Source: Aldehydirespirator sp028819505 (GTDB lineage Bacteria; Actinomycetota; Acidimicrobiia; Acidimicrobiales; Aldehydirespiratoraceae). From it: a DNA stretch of 64,000 bases. Below, one piece after another: positions 50,991 to 58,242 of the stretch; positions within the stretch are counted from its first letter, which is position 1; every line of letters begins with the position of its first letter. The stretch is from the NCBI GenBank assembly GCA_965207755.1, contig OZ242297.1, forward strand, positions 1,860,001 to 1,924,000, given 5' to 3'. A program made the position numbers and the translations under genes. The notes beneath the pieces are model-generated. The model had not been told where the DNA came from and did not search any database. It saw only the letters and a list, made by a program, of their open reading frames with translations.

Positions 50991-51081
50991 ACGGCCGCCC
51001 CTTCTACGGGGGTGCCACCCCGGGGTTGTGCTTCCTGGCGGCGGGCTGGGACGGCCGCCCCCTTCGACGCGGGTGCCACCC
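50991..51081 (+). repeat. Pair of ~30-bp direct repeats
   Basis: ACGGCCGCCCCTTCTACGGG at 50991 and ACGGCCGCCCCCTTCGACGC at 51051 each continue with GGTGCCACCC. They lie between the GT2 start and the end of the isochorismatase-like gene. The role is unknown. Confidence 0.7.
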
Positions 51082-51750
51082 TCAAGGGGTCGCTGTCTCC
51101 CAGGCCTCCAGCAGTTCCGCGGACGTGACCACCGTGGCGACCATCGCCAGGCTGTGCTCGATCACGGCTTCCTCGTATGCCGCGGGGACGCCGGCCACGG
51201 CGTCGCGCACCAGCACCACCTGGTACCCGAGATCGACGGCGCTGAGGCACAGGCCCGTGATGCCCACGTTCACCGATACGCCGGTGGCCACCACCGTGGT
51301 CACGCCCAGGTTGCGCAGGGTCTGATCGAGGGAGGTGGCCGTGAAGGGTGTCAGGCCGTGGGCGCGTGCCGCGATCAGGTCCCGGCGGTCGTCCCCGAGC
51401 TCGGGCACGAGTCGCGCCCCGTCGCTTCCGGCGAGGGTCGGAGCGATCCCCTGCTCCCGGCGCAGCTTGTCGGCCAGGCCCAGGATCCGGCAGTTGACCG
51501 CGGCGCCCGCCCCGTCCTCACGGGTGTGTACGACGCAGTGGACGACGCGCGCCCCCACACCCCTGGCCGCGTCGCACACCGCAGCCGCGGCACGCACCGT
51601 CCCGGCGGCCGACACCCGCTCGACGAGGGCCTTCATCATGGCGCCCGGACCCACGACGCCCCTCTGCAGCTCCATGGTCAGCACCGCCGTCGAGGCCGGA
51701 TCGACCAGCGCGGCCAACGCCTCGCGCTGCCAGTCGGATGCCGTCACCAT
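51082..51750 (-). CDS. Isochorismatase-fold protein with altered catalytic triad, 222 aa
   Basis: Cysteine-hydrolase (isochorismatase-like) fold: STAVLTMELQRGVVGP, RVVHCVVHTRED, GLTPFTATSLDQTLRNLGV, VVATGVSVNVGITGLCLSAVDLGYQVVLVRDAVAG. At the positions of the Asp-Lys-Cys triad this protein has Glu27 (TMELQ), Ala (LIAAR) and Gly163 (NVGIT), so the usual nucleophile is missing. It may be a binding or structural protein, or use Cys168. Start ATG 51750; the long upstream frame is antisense to the GDP-sugar genes and rejected. No operon partner is seen. Confidence 0.75.
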   Translation of the reverse strand: MVTASDWQREALAALVDPASTAVLTMELQRGVVGPGAMMKALVERVSAAGTVRAAAAVCDAARGVGARVVHCVVHTREDGAGAAVNCRILGLADKLRREQGIAPTLAGSDGARLVPELGDDRRDLIAARAHGLTPFTATSLDQTLRNLGVTTVVATGVSVNVGITGLCLSAVDLGYQVVLVRDAVAGVPAAYEEAVIEHSLAMVATVVTSAELLEAWETATP

Positions 51751-51809
51751 GGATCCCAGTGTGGCATGAGGCGTCAGGCCCCACGCACCTGGTAGCGAAG
51801 TCCGGCGCG

Positions 51810-51943
51810 CCGAGCGGCCCCCGCACTGGCGGCCCGCGAGCGCAGCACGGGCGAGCGCAGCCACAGCCCGAACGGCCCGCGAGCGCAGCCACAGCCCGAG
51901 CGGCCCCCGCACTAGCGGCCCGCGAGCGCAGCACGGGCGAGCG
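51810..51943 (+). repeat. Variant dispersed repeat block with two 48-bp copies
   Basis: Copies at 51810-51857 and 51896-51943 differ at one base; both contain CGGCCCGCGAGCGCAGC, close to the core of the 43-bp repeat. It fills most of the gap (51751-51999) between the divergent isochorismatase-like and reductase genes. Confidence 0.8.
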
Positions 51944-51999
51944 AGCATCACGTAGTGTGCGCGGTCATGCGCTGTCCGGGCAGGGTCCGGTAGGCGCCG

Positions 52000-52980
52000 G
52001 TGCGGGCCCTCGTCACCGGCGCGACGGGCTTCGTGGGTCGCCACCTGGTGGCCCATCTGGCCGCGGCCGGCGACGAGGTGGCCGTAAGCGAAGCCGAGAT
52101 CACCGAGCCCGGCGCGCTGGAGGCCGATTTCCAGGGCAGCTTCGAGGGCAGTCGGCCCGACGCGGTCTACCATCTGGCCGCCCAGGCCGACGTGCGGGCG
52201 AGCTTCGCCGATCCGGCCGCGACCCTCCGGGTCAACGTGGAGGGCACGTTCAACGTCCTCGCCGCAGCCCGGCGGGCCGGTGCGGGCCGGGTGGTGGTCG
52301 TCAGCAGCGCCGACGTCTACGGGAGGGTCGAGCCGGAGAGCCTTCCCGTCGATGAGTCCTGCCCAATGCTGCCGGTGACCCCCTACGGCGCCAGCAAGGC
52401 CGCGGCCGAGATGGTGTGCCTTCAGGCGGGCCTCGGCCGCGGGCTCGACGTGATCCGGGCCAGGGCCTTCAACCATCTCGGTCCCGGCCAGAGCGACCGG
52501 TTCGTGGCCGCCGCGCTGGCGTCGCGGATCGCGGCCAACGAGCGCAACGGCTCGGAGGTGGTGCGGGTCGGGAACCTGCAGGCCAGGCGGGACTTCACCG
52601 ACGTGCGTGACGTGGTCCGGGCCTACCGGCTGCTGGCCGCCGACGGCGAGGCGGGCGAGGCCTACAACGTGTGCAGAGGCGCGGCCCGCGCCGTCTCCGA
52701 GTTGGCGGAGGCGTTGATCGCCAGGGCCCGGCACCCCATGCGCCTCGAGGCGGACGGTGAACTGCTGCGTCCCGTGGACGTGGCCGAGGTCCGTGGCGAT
52801 CCTTCCAAGCTTCATGATGCCGCCGGATGGCGGCCGGAGGTTCCGCTGGAGCAGACGCTCGACGACCTCCTCGACGACTGGCGGTGCCGGCTGGCGGAGC
52901 CGTCGCGCTCACTCGGCGGCGGTGCTGCTGCTGCCGAGACTGCAGGGTCGGAACTGCCGAGTCGGGGCGATAGCCAGTAG
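52000..52980 (+). CDS. rmd: GDP-6-deoxy-4-ketomannose reductase-like epimerase, 326 aa
   Basis: Extended SDR: VTGATGFVGRHLVAHL (residues ~6-20), catalytic Tyr129 and Lys133 (YGASK), NHLGPGQSDRFVAAALASRIA and VRVGNLQARRDFTDVRDVVRAY. The last two blocks are typical of RMD-type reductases that make GDP-D-rhamnose from GDP-4-keto-6-deoxymannose. The following gene is the GDP-mannose dehydratase that makes that substrate, 4 bp downstream. The start is GTG 52000. A GDP-fucose-type epimerase function is less likely. Confidence 0.78.
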   Translation: MRALVTGATGFVGRHLVAHLAAAGDEVAVSEAEITEPGALEADFQGSFEGSRPDAVYHLAAQADVRASFADPAATLRVNVEGTFNVLAAARRAGAGRVVVVSSADVYGRVEPESLPVDESCPMLPVTPYGASKAAAEMVCLQAGLGRGLDVIRARAFNHLGPGQSDRFVAAALASRIAANERNGSEVVRVGNLQARRDFTDVRDVVRAYRLLAADGEAGEAYNVCRGAARAVSELAEALIARARHPMRLEADGELLRPVDVAEVRGDPSKLHDAAGWRPEVPLEQTLDDLLDDWRCRLAEPSRSLGGGAAAAETAGSELPSRGDSQ

Positions 52981-52984
52981 CGCC

Positions 52985-53974
52985 ATGGCCAGACGCGCCC
53001 TGATCACCGGCATCACCGGCCAGGACGGCTCGTACCTCGCCGAGCTGCTGCTCGGCAAGGGCTACGAGGTGATCGGCATGGTGCGCCGGTCCAGCATCGT
53101 CAACTACGAGCGCATCGCCCACATCCAGGACCGGATCCGCATCGTGACCGGCGACCTGCTCGACCAGGTCTCCATGATCGAGATCCTGCGGACCTACCGG
53201 CCCGACGAGGTGTACAACCTCGCCGCCCAGTCCTTCGTGCAGACCTCCTTCAGCCAGCCGGTGCTGACCGGCGAGACAACGGCGCTGGGGGTCACCCGGA
53301 TCCTCGACGCGATCCGGCTCGTTGACGGCGACATCCGCTTCTACCAGGCCAGCTCATCGGAGATGTTCGGGAAGGTGCGGGAGGTTCCCCAGAACGAGAA
53401 GACACCCTTCCATCCCCGCAGCCCCTACGGCGTGGCCAAGGTCTACGGTCACTGGCTCACGGTGAACTACCGGGAGTCCTACGGGCTGCACGCCACCTCC
53501 GGGATCCTCTTCAACCATGAGAGCCCACGCCGCGGCATGGAGTTCGTGACCCGCAAGATCACCCACGCCGCCGCCCGGATCAAGCTCGGCCTCGCCGGCG
53601 AGCTGCGCCTCGGCAACCTCGCCTCGCAGCGGGACTGGGGCTACGCCGCGGACTACGTCGAGGCGATGTGGCAGATGCTTCAGCAGGACGAGCCCGACGA
53701 CTACGTGATCTGCACGGGCAAGACCCACTCGGTGAGAACGCTGTGCGAGCTCGCATTCGAATACGTGGGCCTCGATTATCGCGACCACGTCGTCACAGAC
53801 GAGCGGTTCATGCGCCCGGCGGAGGTCGACCTGCTGGTGGGCGACTCGTCCAAGGCGTCGGCCGCATTCGGGTGGCGCCCGAATACGTCGTTCGCCGAGC
53901 TGGTCAGGCTGATGGTCGACGGGGACCTGGCGCTGCTCCGGAGCCGTCCCGGCACCGGCGGCGGGGCCCAGTGA
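52985..53974 (+). CDS. gmd: GDP-mannose 4,6-dehydratase, 329 aa
   Basis: Converts GDP-mannose to GDP-4-keto-6-deoxymannose with tightly bound NADP. Signature: ALITGITGQDGSYLAELLLGKGYEV, VRRSSIVNYERI, YNLAAQSFVQTSF, YQASSSEMFGKV, catalytic Tyr148/Lys152 (SPYGVAKVYGHWL), LFNHESPRRGMEFVTRKI and GNLASQRDWGYAADYVEAM. All are canonical for GMD. ATG 52985 is chosen; the frame extends upstream inside the reductase gene. It forms an operon with that reductase and may extend into cofD, 13 bp downstream. Confidence 0.95.
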   Translation: MARRALITGITGQDGSYLAELLLGKGYEVIGMVRRSSIVNYERIAHIQDRIRIVTGDLLDQVSMIEILRTYRPDEVYNLAAQSFVQTSFSQPVLTGETTALGVTRILDAIRLVDGDIRFYQASSSEMFGKVREVPQNEKTPFHPRSPYGVAKVYGHWLTVNYRESYGLHATSGILFNHESPRRGMEFVTRKITHAAARIKLGLAGELRLGNLASQRDWGYAADYVEAMWQMLQQDEPDDYVICTGKTHSVRTLCELAFEYVGLDYRDHVVTDERFMRPAEVDLLVGDSSKASAAFGWRPNTSFAELVRLMVDGDLALLRSRPGTGGGAQ

Positions 53975-53987
53975 TAGGCGCGGGCCG

Positions 53988-54917
53988 GTGATAACGGTCC
54001 TCGCCGGCGGGGTGGGCGCGGCCCGCTACCTGACCGGCCAACTGCTGGTGACGCCGGCCAGCGAGGTGACGGCAGTCGTGAACGTCGCCGACGATGTCGA
54101 ACTGCACGGGCTGCACGTCAGTCCCGACATCGACACCGTCATCTACACCCTGTCGGGGGTCATCGACCGCGACCGGGGCTGGGGCCTGGCCGACGAGACG
54201 TGGAATGCTCTGGGCGAGTTGAGGGCGCTGGGACTGGACGCCTGGTTCAACCTCGGAGACCGCGACATCGGCAACCATCTGTTCCGCACGACGCTGCTGC
54301 GCGAGGGGCTGAGCTTCAGCGAGGTGACTGCCCGTCTGGCCTCGGCCCGCGGCCTGGGCTGCCGCGTGCTGCCGGTGAGCGACCAGCGGATCGAGACCCG
54401 GGTGACGCTGGCGTCCGGAGGTGAGATCGGCTTCCAGGAGTACTTTGTCCGCCTCGCTCACGACGTGCCCATTTCCGGGGTGCGGTTCGCCGGAGTGGAC
54501 GACGCCCGTCCCGCCCCCGGGGTGCTGGAGGCCATCTCGGCTGCTGATGTCGTGGTTATCGCGCCGTCCAACCCGGTGGTGTCGATCGGCCCGGTGCTGG
54601 CCGTGCGGGGCGTGGCCGAGGCTCTTGCCGCCCGCCGGGAACGCAACGTGGCGGTGTCGCCCATTGTGGCCGGAGCGGCCCGCAAGGGACCGGCCGATCG
54701 GATGCTCCGCGAGCTGGGCGAGGAGTCGAGCGTGGTGGGCGTGGCCCGGCGCTACCGGAATGTGGTCGGCACCCTGGTGATCGACGAGGCCGACGCCGCG
54801 CTGGCCGGAGCGGTGGCCGATGTCGGGGTCCGGGCCGTGGTCGCCCCGACGATCATGTCCTCGCCCGAGGTCGCGGCCGAACTGGCCCGCCGCGTAGTGG
54901 CCGCGGTGCGGTCGTGA
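53988..54917 (+). CDS. cofD: F420 biosynthesis phospholactate/PEP transferase, 309 aa
   Basis: CofD/FbiA moves the lactyl- or enolpyruvyl-phospho-guanosine group to Fo in coenzyme F420 synthesis. Marks: VLAGGVGAARYLTGQL, NVADDVELHGLHVSPDIDTVIYTLSGV, GDRDIGNHLFRTTLLREG, QEYFVR, and IAPSNPVVSIGPVLAVRGV. The start is GTG. It overlaps cofE by GTGA. In actinobacteria the donor is usually PEP-derived (FbiA), so either name fits. Together with the two LLM-type oxidoreductases it shows that the organism makes and uses F420. Confidence 0.93.
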   Translation: MITVLAGGVGAARYLTGQLLVTPASEVTAVVNVADDVELHGLHVSPDIDTVIYTLSGVIDRDRGWGLADETWNALGELRALGLDAWFNLGDRDIGNHLFRTTLLREGLSFSEVTARLASARGLGCRVLPVSDQRIETRVTLASGGEIGFQEYFVRLAHDVPISGVRFAGVDDARPAPGVLEAISAADVVVIAPSNPVVSIGPVLAVRGVAEALAARRERNVAVSPIVAGAARKGPADRMLRELGEESSVVGVARRYRNVVGTLVIDEADAALAGAVADVGVRAVVAPTIMSSPEVAAELARRVVAAVRS

Positions 54918-55642
54918 GCCTGGAGATTCTCCCTGTCGAGGGCATCGGAGAGGTGCAGCCCGGCGACGACCTGGCCGCGCTCATTGTTGACGCGGCCAGT
55001 GCCGTAGCTGGCGCCGCGGCCGGCGGAGAACTGCTGCGCGACCGCGACTGCGTGGTCGTCACCCAGAAGGTGGTGTCCAAGGCCGAGGGTCGGCTTGCTG
55101 CCGTCGATCCCGACGATCCACTCAGCCACAAGCCGCTGGTGGAGGCGGAGTCGGTGCGGGTGCTGCGCCGCCGGGGTGACCTCGTGATCTCGGAGACCGC
55201 TCAGGGCTTCGTGTGCGCCAACGCCGGGGTCGACCTCAGCAACGTCGAAGAGGGGTATGCGGCCCTGCTGCCGGTCGACTCCGACCGCTCGGCCCGCCGG
55301 ATCCGCGACCGGATCCGGGCCCTTGCCGGCGTCGAGGTGGCGGTGGTGATCTCCGACACGTTCGGCCGCCCGTGGCGCCGGGGCGTGACCGACACCGCTA
55401 TCGGCTGCGCCGGCATAGCCGCGGTGGTGGACCTGAGGGGCAGCACCGACGCGCTAGGCCGGGAACTCAAGGTGACCGAAGTGGCACTGGTCGACGAGAT
55501 CGCAGCCGCCGCCGACCTGGTCATGGGCAAGGCCAAGGGCGTGCCCGTTGCGGTGGTACGCGGCCTGGAGGAGTCCTGGTTCCGCTCCGGCTCAGTGGTC
55601 GACGAGATAGTCCGCTCCCCCGCCGACGACCTCTTCCGCTAG
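54914..55642 (+). CDS. cofE: Coenzyme F420-0:L-glutamate ligase, 242 aa
   Basis: GTP-dependent ligase adding glutamates to F420-0. Marks: LEILPVEGIGEVQPGDDLA, VVTQKVVSKAEGRL, SETAQGFVCANAGVDLSNV, VVISDTFGRPWRRGVTDTAIGCAGI and GKAKGVPVAVVRGL. At 242 aa it is the single-domain CofE form; the C-terminal nitroreductase/FMN domain of mycobacterial FbiB is not fused here, so dehydro-F420-0 reduction would need a separate protein if the PEP route is used. GTGA overlap with cofD. Confidence 0.93.
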   Translation: MSLEILPVEGIGEVQPGDDLAALIVDAASAVAGAAAGGELLRDRDCVVVTQKVVSKAEGRLAAVDPDDPLSHKPLVEAESVRVLRRRGDLVISETAQGFVCANAGVDLSNVEEGYAALLPVDSDRSARRIRDRIRALAGVEVAVVISDTFGRPWRRGVTDTAIGCAGIAAVVDLRGSTDALGRELKVTEVALVDEIAAAADLVMGKAKGVPVAVVRGLEESWFRSGSVVDEIVRSPADDLFR

Positions 55643-55667
55643 CCAACCACGTGCACGCTCAGCAAAT

Positions 55668-56078
55668 TCAGGGCCGGACTTCGATGAATCCAGCGGCGGC
55701 GAAGTCGTCGTCGAACGCCAGGGCCTCGCGTAGCCGGCGGGCCCGCATCACCTCGAAGCTGGTGGCGTCCACGAAGGAATAGGGCCGCTCGTCGTGGCGG
55801 CGCAGCCATCGCCACGCCCTCGACTCCTCGTCACCAGTGACAGCATGCACCGAGAGCTTGCCCGCAGACACCAGGACATCGACGCGGTCGAGGAAGCCAA
55901 GCGCAGCAATGTGGTTGACCCGACGCCGAAGAAGCGTCCACGTCTCGCCCACAACGAGGTTGGTCGTGAGCACGCGCTCACCGCCGCGGATGAGCTTGCG
56001 CATCTCCGTGGCATCGCGGTGGCGGCCGTCGGAGGGTAGGACCAGGGCCGCCCACCAACTCGTGTCGGCGAACTTCAC
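55668..56078 (-). CDS. vapC: VapC-family PIN ribonuclease toxin, 136 aa
   Basis: Typical VapC: Asp5 (MKFADTSWWAALV), Glu in NLVVGETWTLLRRRV, Asp in YSFVDATSFEVMRARR, and the final acidic cluster ALAFDDDFAAAGF. All four acidic metal-binding positions are present, so it should be an active ribonuclease. It is translationally coupled to the upstream antitoxin by an ATGA overlap (56075-56078) and convergent to cofE, 25 bp away. Confidence 0.9.
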   Translation of the reverse strand: MKFADTSWWAALVLPSDGRHRDATEMRKLIRGGERVLTTNLVVGETWTLLRRRVNHIAALGFLDRVDVLVSAGKLSVHAVTGDEESRAWRWLRRHDERPYSFVDATSFEVMRARRLREALAFDDDFAAAGFIEVRP

Positions 56079-56305
56079 GATCCGTAGACGATGTCGTCGA
56101 TCTGACCGGGCGCGACGCTCACGTCGGCAGGACCGAAACCTGTCATGAGCGTCCAGGGGTCATCAACCTCGCCGGAACTCTCGCCGGGCAGCACCGCGGC
56201 GAGCCCGCGACGGATCAGCTCGGACTTGGATATTCCGAGCCGCCGCGCTTCCGCAGCCGCCTGGGCGTCGAGTTCCTCCGGCATGGTGATGGTCACCGCC
56301 TTCAC
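56075..56305 (-). CDS. vapB: VapB-type ribbon-helix-helix antitoxin, 76 aa
   Basis: RHH motif VKAVTITMPEELDAQAAAEARRLGISKSELIRRGL, followed by a toxin-binding tail WTLMTGFGPADVSVAPG. The start is set at GTG 56305, because TATGAT lies 6 nt upstream on the minus strand; ATG 56320 overlaps that hexamer and would leave no room for a leaderless promoter. It should repress its own operon and neutralise VapC. Confidence 0.85.
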   Translation of the reverse strand: MKAVTITMPEELDAQAAAEARRLGISKSELIRRGLAAVLPGESSGEVDDPWTLMTGFGPADVSVAPGQIDDIVYGS

Positions 56306-56311
56306 GAACGC

Positions 56312-56317
56312 ATCATA
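56312..56317 (-). promoter_or_regulatory. Putative -10 TATGAT of the vapBC promoter
   Basis: Minus strand: TATGAT, 6 nt (gcgttc), GTG 56305. Same hexamer and spacing as the antitoxin gene at 4583. Confidence 0.5.
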
Positions 56318-56337
56318 CATAGTTGCTGTTACACCCT

Positions 56338-57828
56338 CTACAGAGTCAGTTGGCCGTTGGGGCTGCGGGCTGTGGCCGGTGCGCCAGCCCGCCGAGCCCG
56401 GGATCTCGCCAGCGCCGCCCGGGCGGCAGCCGGGCCAGGCCTCGTCGGTGGATCGCCGGGCTGGGCCTGCCGCGCTCCGCCCCGTCGGGACCCGTTCACT
56501 TGCTGGTGAGCGGGGGCGCGGGCTGCCGCCGGCATGCTCCGTGCAAGGCTGTTCGGAGAGTGGGCCGCAGCGGTCTCAAGCATCTGGGGCTGGGCGGGTG
56601 CGGCCGGTGTTCCTGGGCGGAACAATCTGGGCCCTTCGGGGGCGTGGGCGGGTCCGTAGTGAACTGTGTCGGGCGGATGCAATGTGCGGTTGCCGAGCGG
56701 GCCGTGGATTTGCCAGCCGAAGTGGTGGATCTTGTTGTGGCAGCGCCAGCAGGCCAGCACCATGTTGTCCAAGCTGGTGGCCCCGCCCTGTGACACCGGC
56801 TTGACGTGGTGGGCGTCGCAGACGTCGGGATGGGCACCGCAGGCGAAGCAGCCGCCGTCGCGGGCGATCAGCAGTTGCCGCTGGGCTTTGGTGGCGCGGC
56901 GCACCGACTGGGCTCGCCATATCGGTCTGCCTCTGCGGTCATAGATCACACCAGTGAATCTGGCGTTGCAGGCAAGCTCTTCAAGCACCGACTGCGGCAG
57001 CCGCTCCCCGTCGGGAAGCTCGGCGATGAGCTTGCCGGTGACTTCATCGACGTGAGCGACCACACAGATGTCAGCGAAAGGCTTACCACTGACCCCACCG
57101 GGGGCAGTGCCGGTGAGCTGATCGAGGGCGTCGGCCATGCACTGGTCGAAGCTGCGGCGTTGGCGCCCGGCGCCGTCCGCCGAGGCGTGCTTCTTATCGG
57201 CATCGTGCATGCGGGCAGCTTCGGCACGCAGCCGGTTACCGATGCGACGCCCGGTCACCTTGTCGAACTCTCCGCGCAGGTGAACCATCCCGTCGTCGCC
57301 GTCCCACATGCGCACACAGCGCCGGGCCCGCTGACGGGCATGCTCGCTCTCGCCGCCGTCGCCCTGGCGCTCCACCGCCCAGCGGCGAGCCTCCTTGGTG
57401 AACTGCTCCGGACGCATCGACTCGGCCTTGGCCAATAGATTCCTGTCCGCGTCGACATCGGCCGCGCTGGTCTTCGCAGCAGCCTCCGTAAGCCGCTTGG
57501 CGTTCACCACCGACACCCGCCCCGACTCCACAGCGTCTCGCACGTTCGGCGTGGCCTGCAGCGCCTCCGCGGTCTTGACCTGGCTGCGGGCCTCCTGCCG
57601 CGACAGCCCCGCGCCTGAAGCCAGCACCTCGGCACCGCCGTCGCCGTGACGCTCGCGCCCGGCGATGCTCGCCGCGGCCGCGGTCTGGGCGACCGTCATG
57701 ATCGCGAAAGCGGCCTTGAACACCTCCAGCATCTGCCGCATCTCCTCGCACGAGGCGTCACCGGCATTGACAAGCGCCAGCACCTCTTTGGCGTTGGCCT
57801 CGATCCGTTGAGCAGCTTCGATCAACAT
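56338..57828 (-). CDS. DUF222/HNH endonuclease-domain protein (13E12-like), 496 aa
   Basis: N-terminal DUF222 helical region (QTAAAASIAGRERHGDGGAEVLA, ARSQVKTAEALQATPNVRDAVESG) and an HNH nuclease domain with zinc Cys pairs (CFACGAHPDVCDAHHVKPVSQGG, then NMVLACWRCHNKIHH). The C-terminal ~110 residues are a low-complexity Ala/Pro/Arg tail. This family is multicopy in actinobacteria, often linked to mobile or defence regions, and its function is unknown. Start ATG 57828: a consensus -35 TTGACA and GATGAT-N6 precede it. No other gene shares its transcript. Confidence 0.85.
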   Translation of the reverse strand: MLIEAAQRIEANAKEVLALVNAGDASCEEMRQMLEVFKAAFAIMTVAQTAAAASIAGRERHGDGGAEVLASGAGLSRQEARSQVKTAEALQATPNVRDAVESGRVSVVNAKRLTEAAAKTSAADVDADRNLLAKAESMRPEQFTKEARRWAVERQGDGGESEHARQRARRCVRMWDGDDGMVHLRGEFDKVTGRRIGNRLRAEAARMHDADKKHASADGAGRQRRSFDQCMADALDQLTGTAPGGVSGKPFADICVVAHVDEVTGKLIAELPDGERLPQSVLEELACNARFTGVIYDRRGRPIWRAQSVRRATKAQRQLLIARDGGCFACGAHPDVCDAHHVKPVSQGGATSLDNMVLACWRCHNKIHHFGWQIHGPLGNRTLHPPDTVHYGPAHAPEGPRLFRPGTPAAPAQPQMLETAAAHSPNSLARSMPAAARAPAHQQVNGSRRGGARQAQPGDPPTRPGPAAARAALARSRARRAGAPATARSPNGQLTL

Positions 57829-57834
57829 GCAGAC

Positions 57835-57864
57835 ATCATCCCATAGGGGTGTGACAATTGTCAA
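57835..57864 (-). promoter_or_regulatory. Promoter with palindromic operator before the HNH gene
   Basis: Minus strand: -35 TTGACA (57864-57859), 18-bp spacer, -10 GATGAT (57840-57835), then 6 nt and ATG 57828. A perfect palindrome TGACAATTGTCA (57852-57863) overlaps the -35 box, which suits a repressor site. Confidence 0.6.
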
Positions 57865-58018
57865 GCATTTACAACTCTTTTCAGGTCTTCCAACTATTAT
57901 TGTTGACAAATCGACCTCGGCATCGCCTGCCCAGCAAGCGGTCGGGACCATCGACAGCGCGCGGCTGGCTGGGCGAGCGGCTTGAACCTTCTGACGGGTG
58001 CCGCTACCTTGCCGCTCG

Positions 58019-58122
58019 CCGTACAACACGGGATTCAGCCGAAATCCCATCACCGATTCTGGCCACGAAATGGTCAGCGACGTCGCATGGCTCCCTTCGG
58101 GCCGGAATCGGGTGTTGTACGG
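58019..58122. repeat. 104-bp element with 18-bp terminal inverted repeats upstream of the restriction operon
   Basis: Arms 58019-58036 and 58105-58122 are complementary at 16 of 18 positions; the outer CCGTACAACAC/GTGTTGTACGG is perfect over 11 bp. Nested inside the left part is a second hairpin GGGATT-N7-AATCCC (58030-58048). It encodes nothing recognisable. It may be a folded leader RNA, an operator or a short MITE-like element. The rest of the gap (57865-58018) shows nothing I recognise. Confidence 0.65.
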
Positions 58123-58158
58123 CATACGACATCACTGACCACCCGGAGGGAGCCACCC

Positions 58159-58242
58159 ATGCCCGGAACGGCCGGCGGCACAGCGTGGCACTCCGCTGAC
58201 CGGTACTCCTGGCGATGTGGGGCTCGCCGGGCTGCCCGATGA
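58159..58242 (+). CDS. 27-aa leader ORF translationally coupled to res
   Basis: ATG 58159 has a strong ribosome-binding site GGAGGGAG (about 58145-58152) and encodes MPGTAGGTAWHSADRYSWRC plus GARRAAR. Its TGA overlaps the res ATG at 58239 (ATGA). Such leader ORFs usually set translation of the following gene. The sequence has no homologue that I recognise. It is predicted only from signals and position. Confidence 0.5.
   Translation: MPGTAGGTAWHSADRYSWRCGARRAAR

Noticed and set aside
48084..51128. 1014-aa plus-strand ORF opposite the GT2-membrane gene
   Set aside because: Antisense shadow rich in Gln, His and Arg without domains.
51751..52815. Extension of the isochorismatase-like protein to 577 aa
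   Set aside because: It would run antisense to the reductase gene and through the repeat block; the fold starts right after ATG 51750.
57982..58242. 86-aa plus-strand ORF before res
   Set aside because: It begins without a ribosome-binding site, crosses the inverted-repeat element and shows no domain. Its last 27 codons are the better-supported leader ORF in the same frame.
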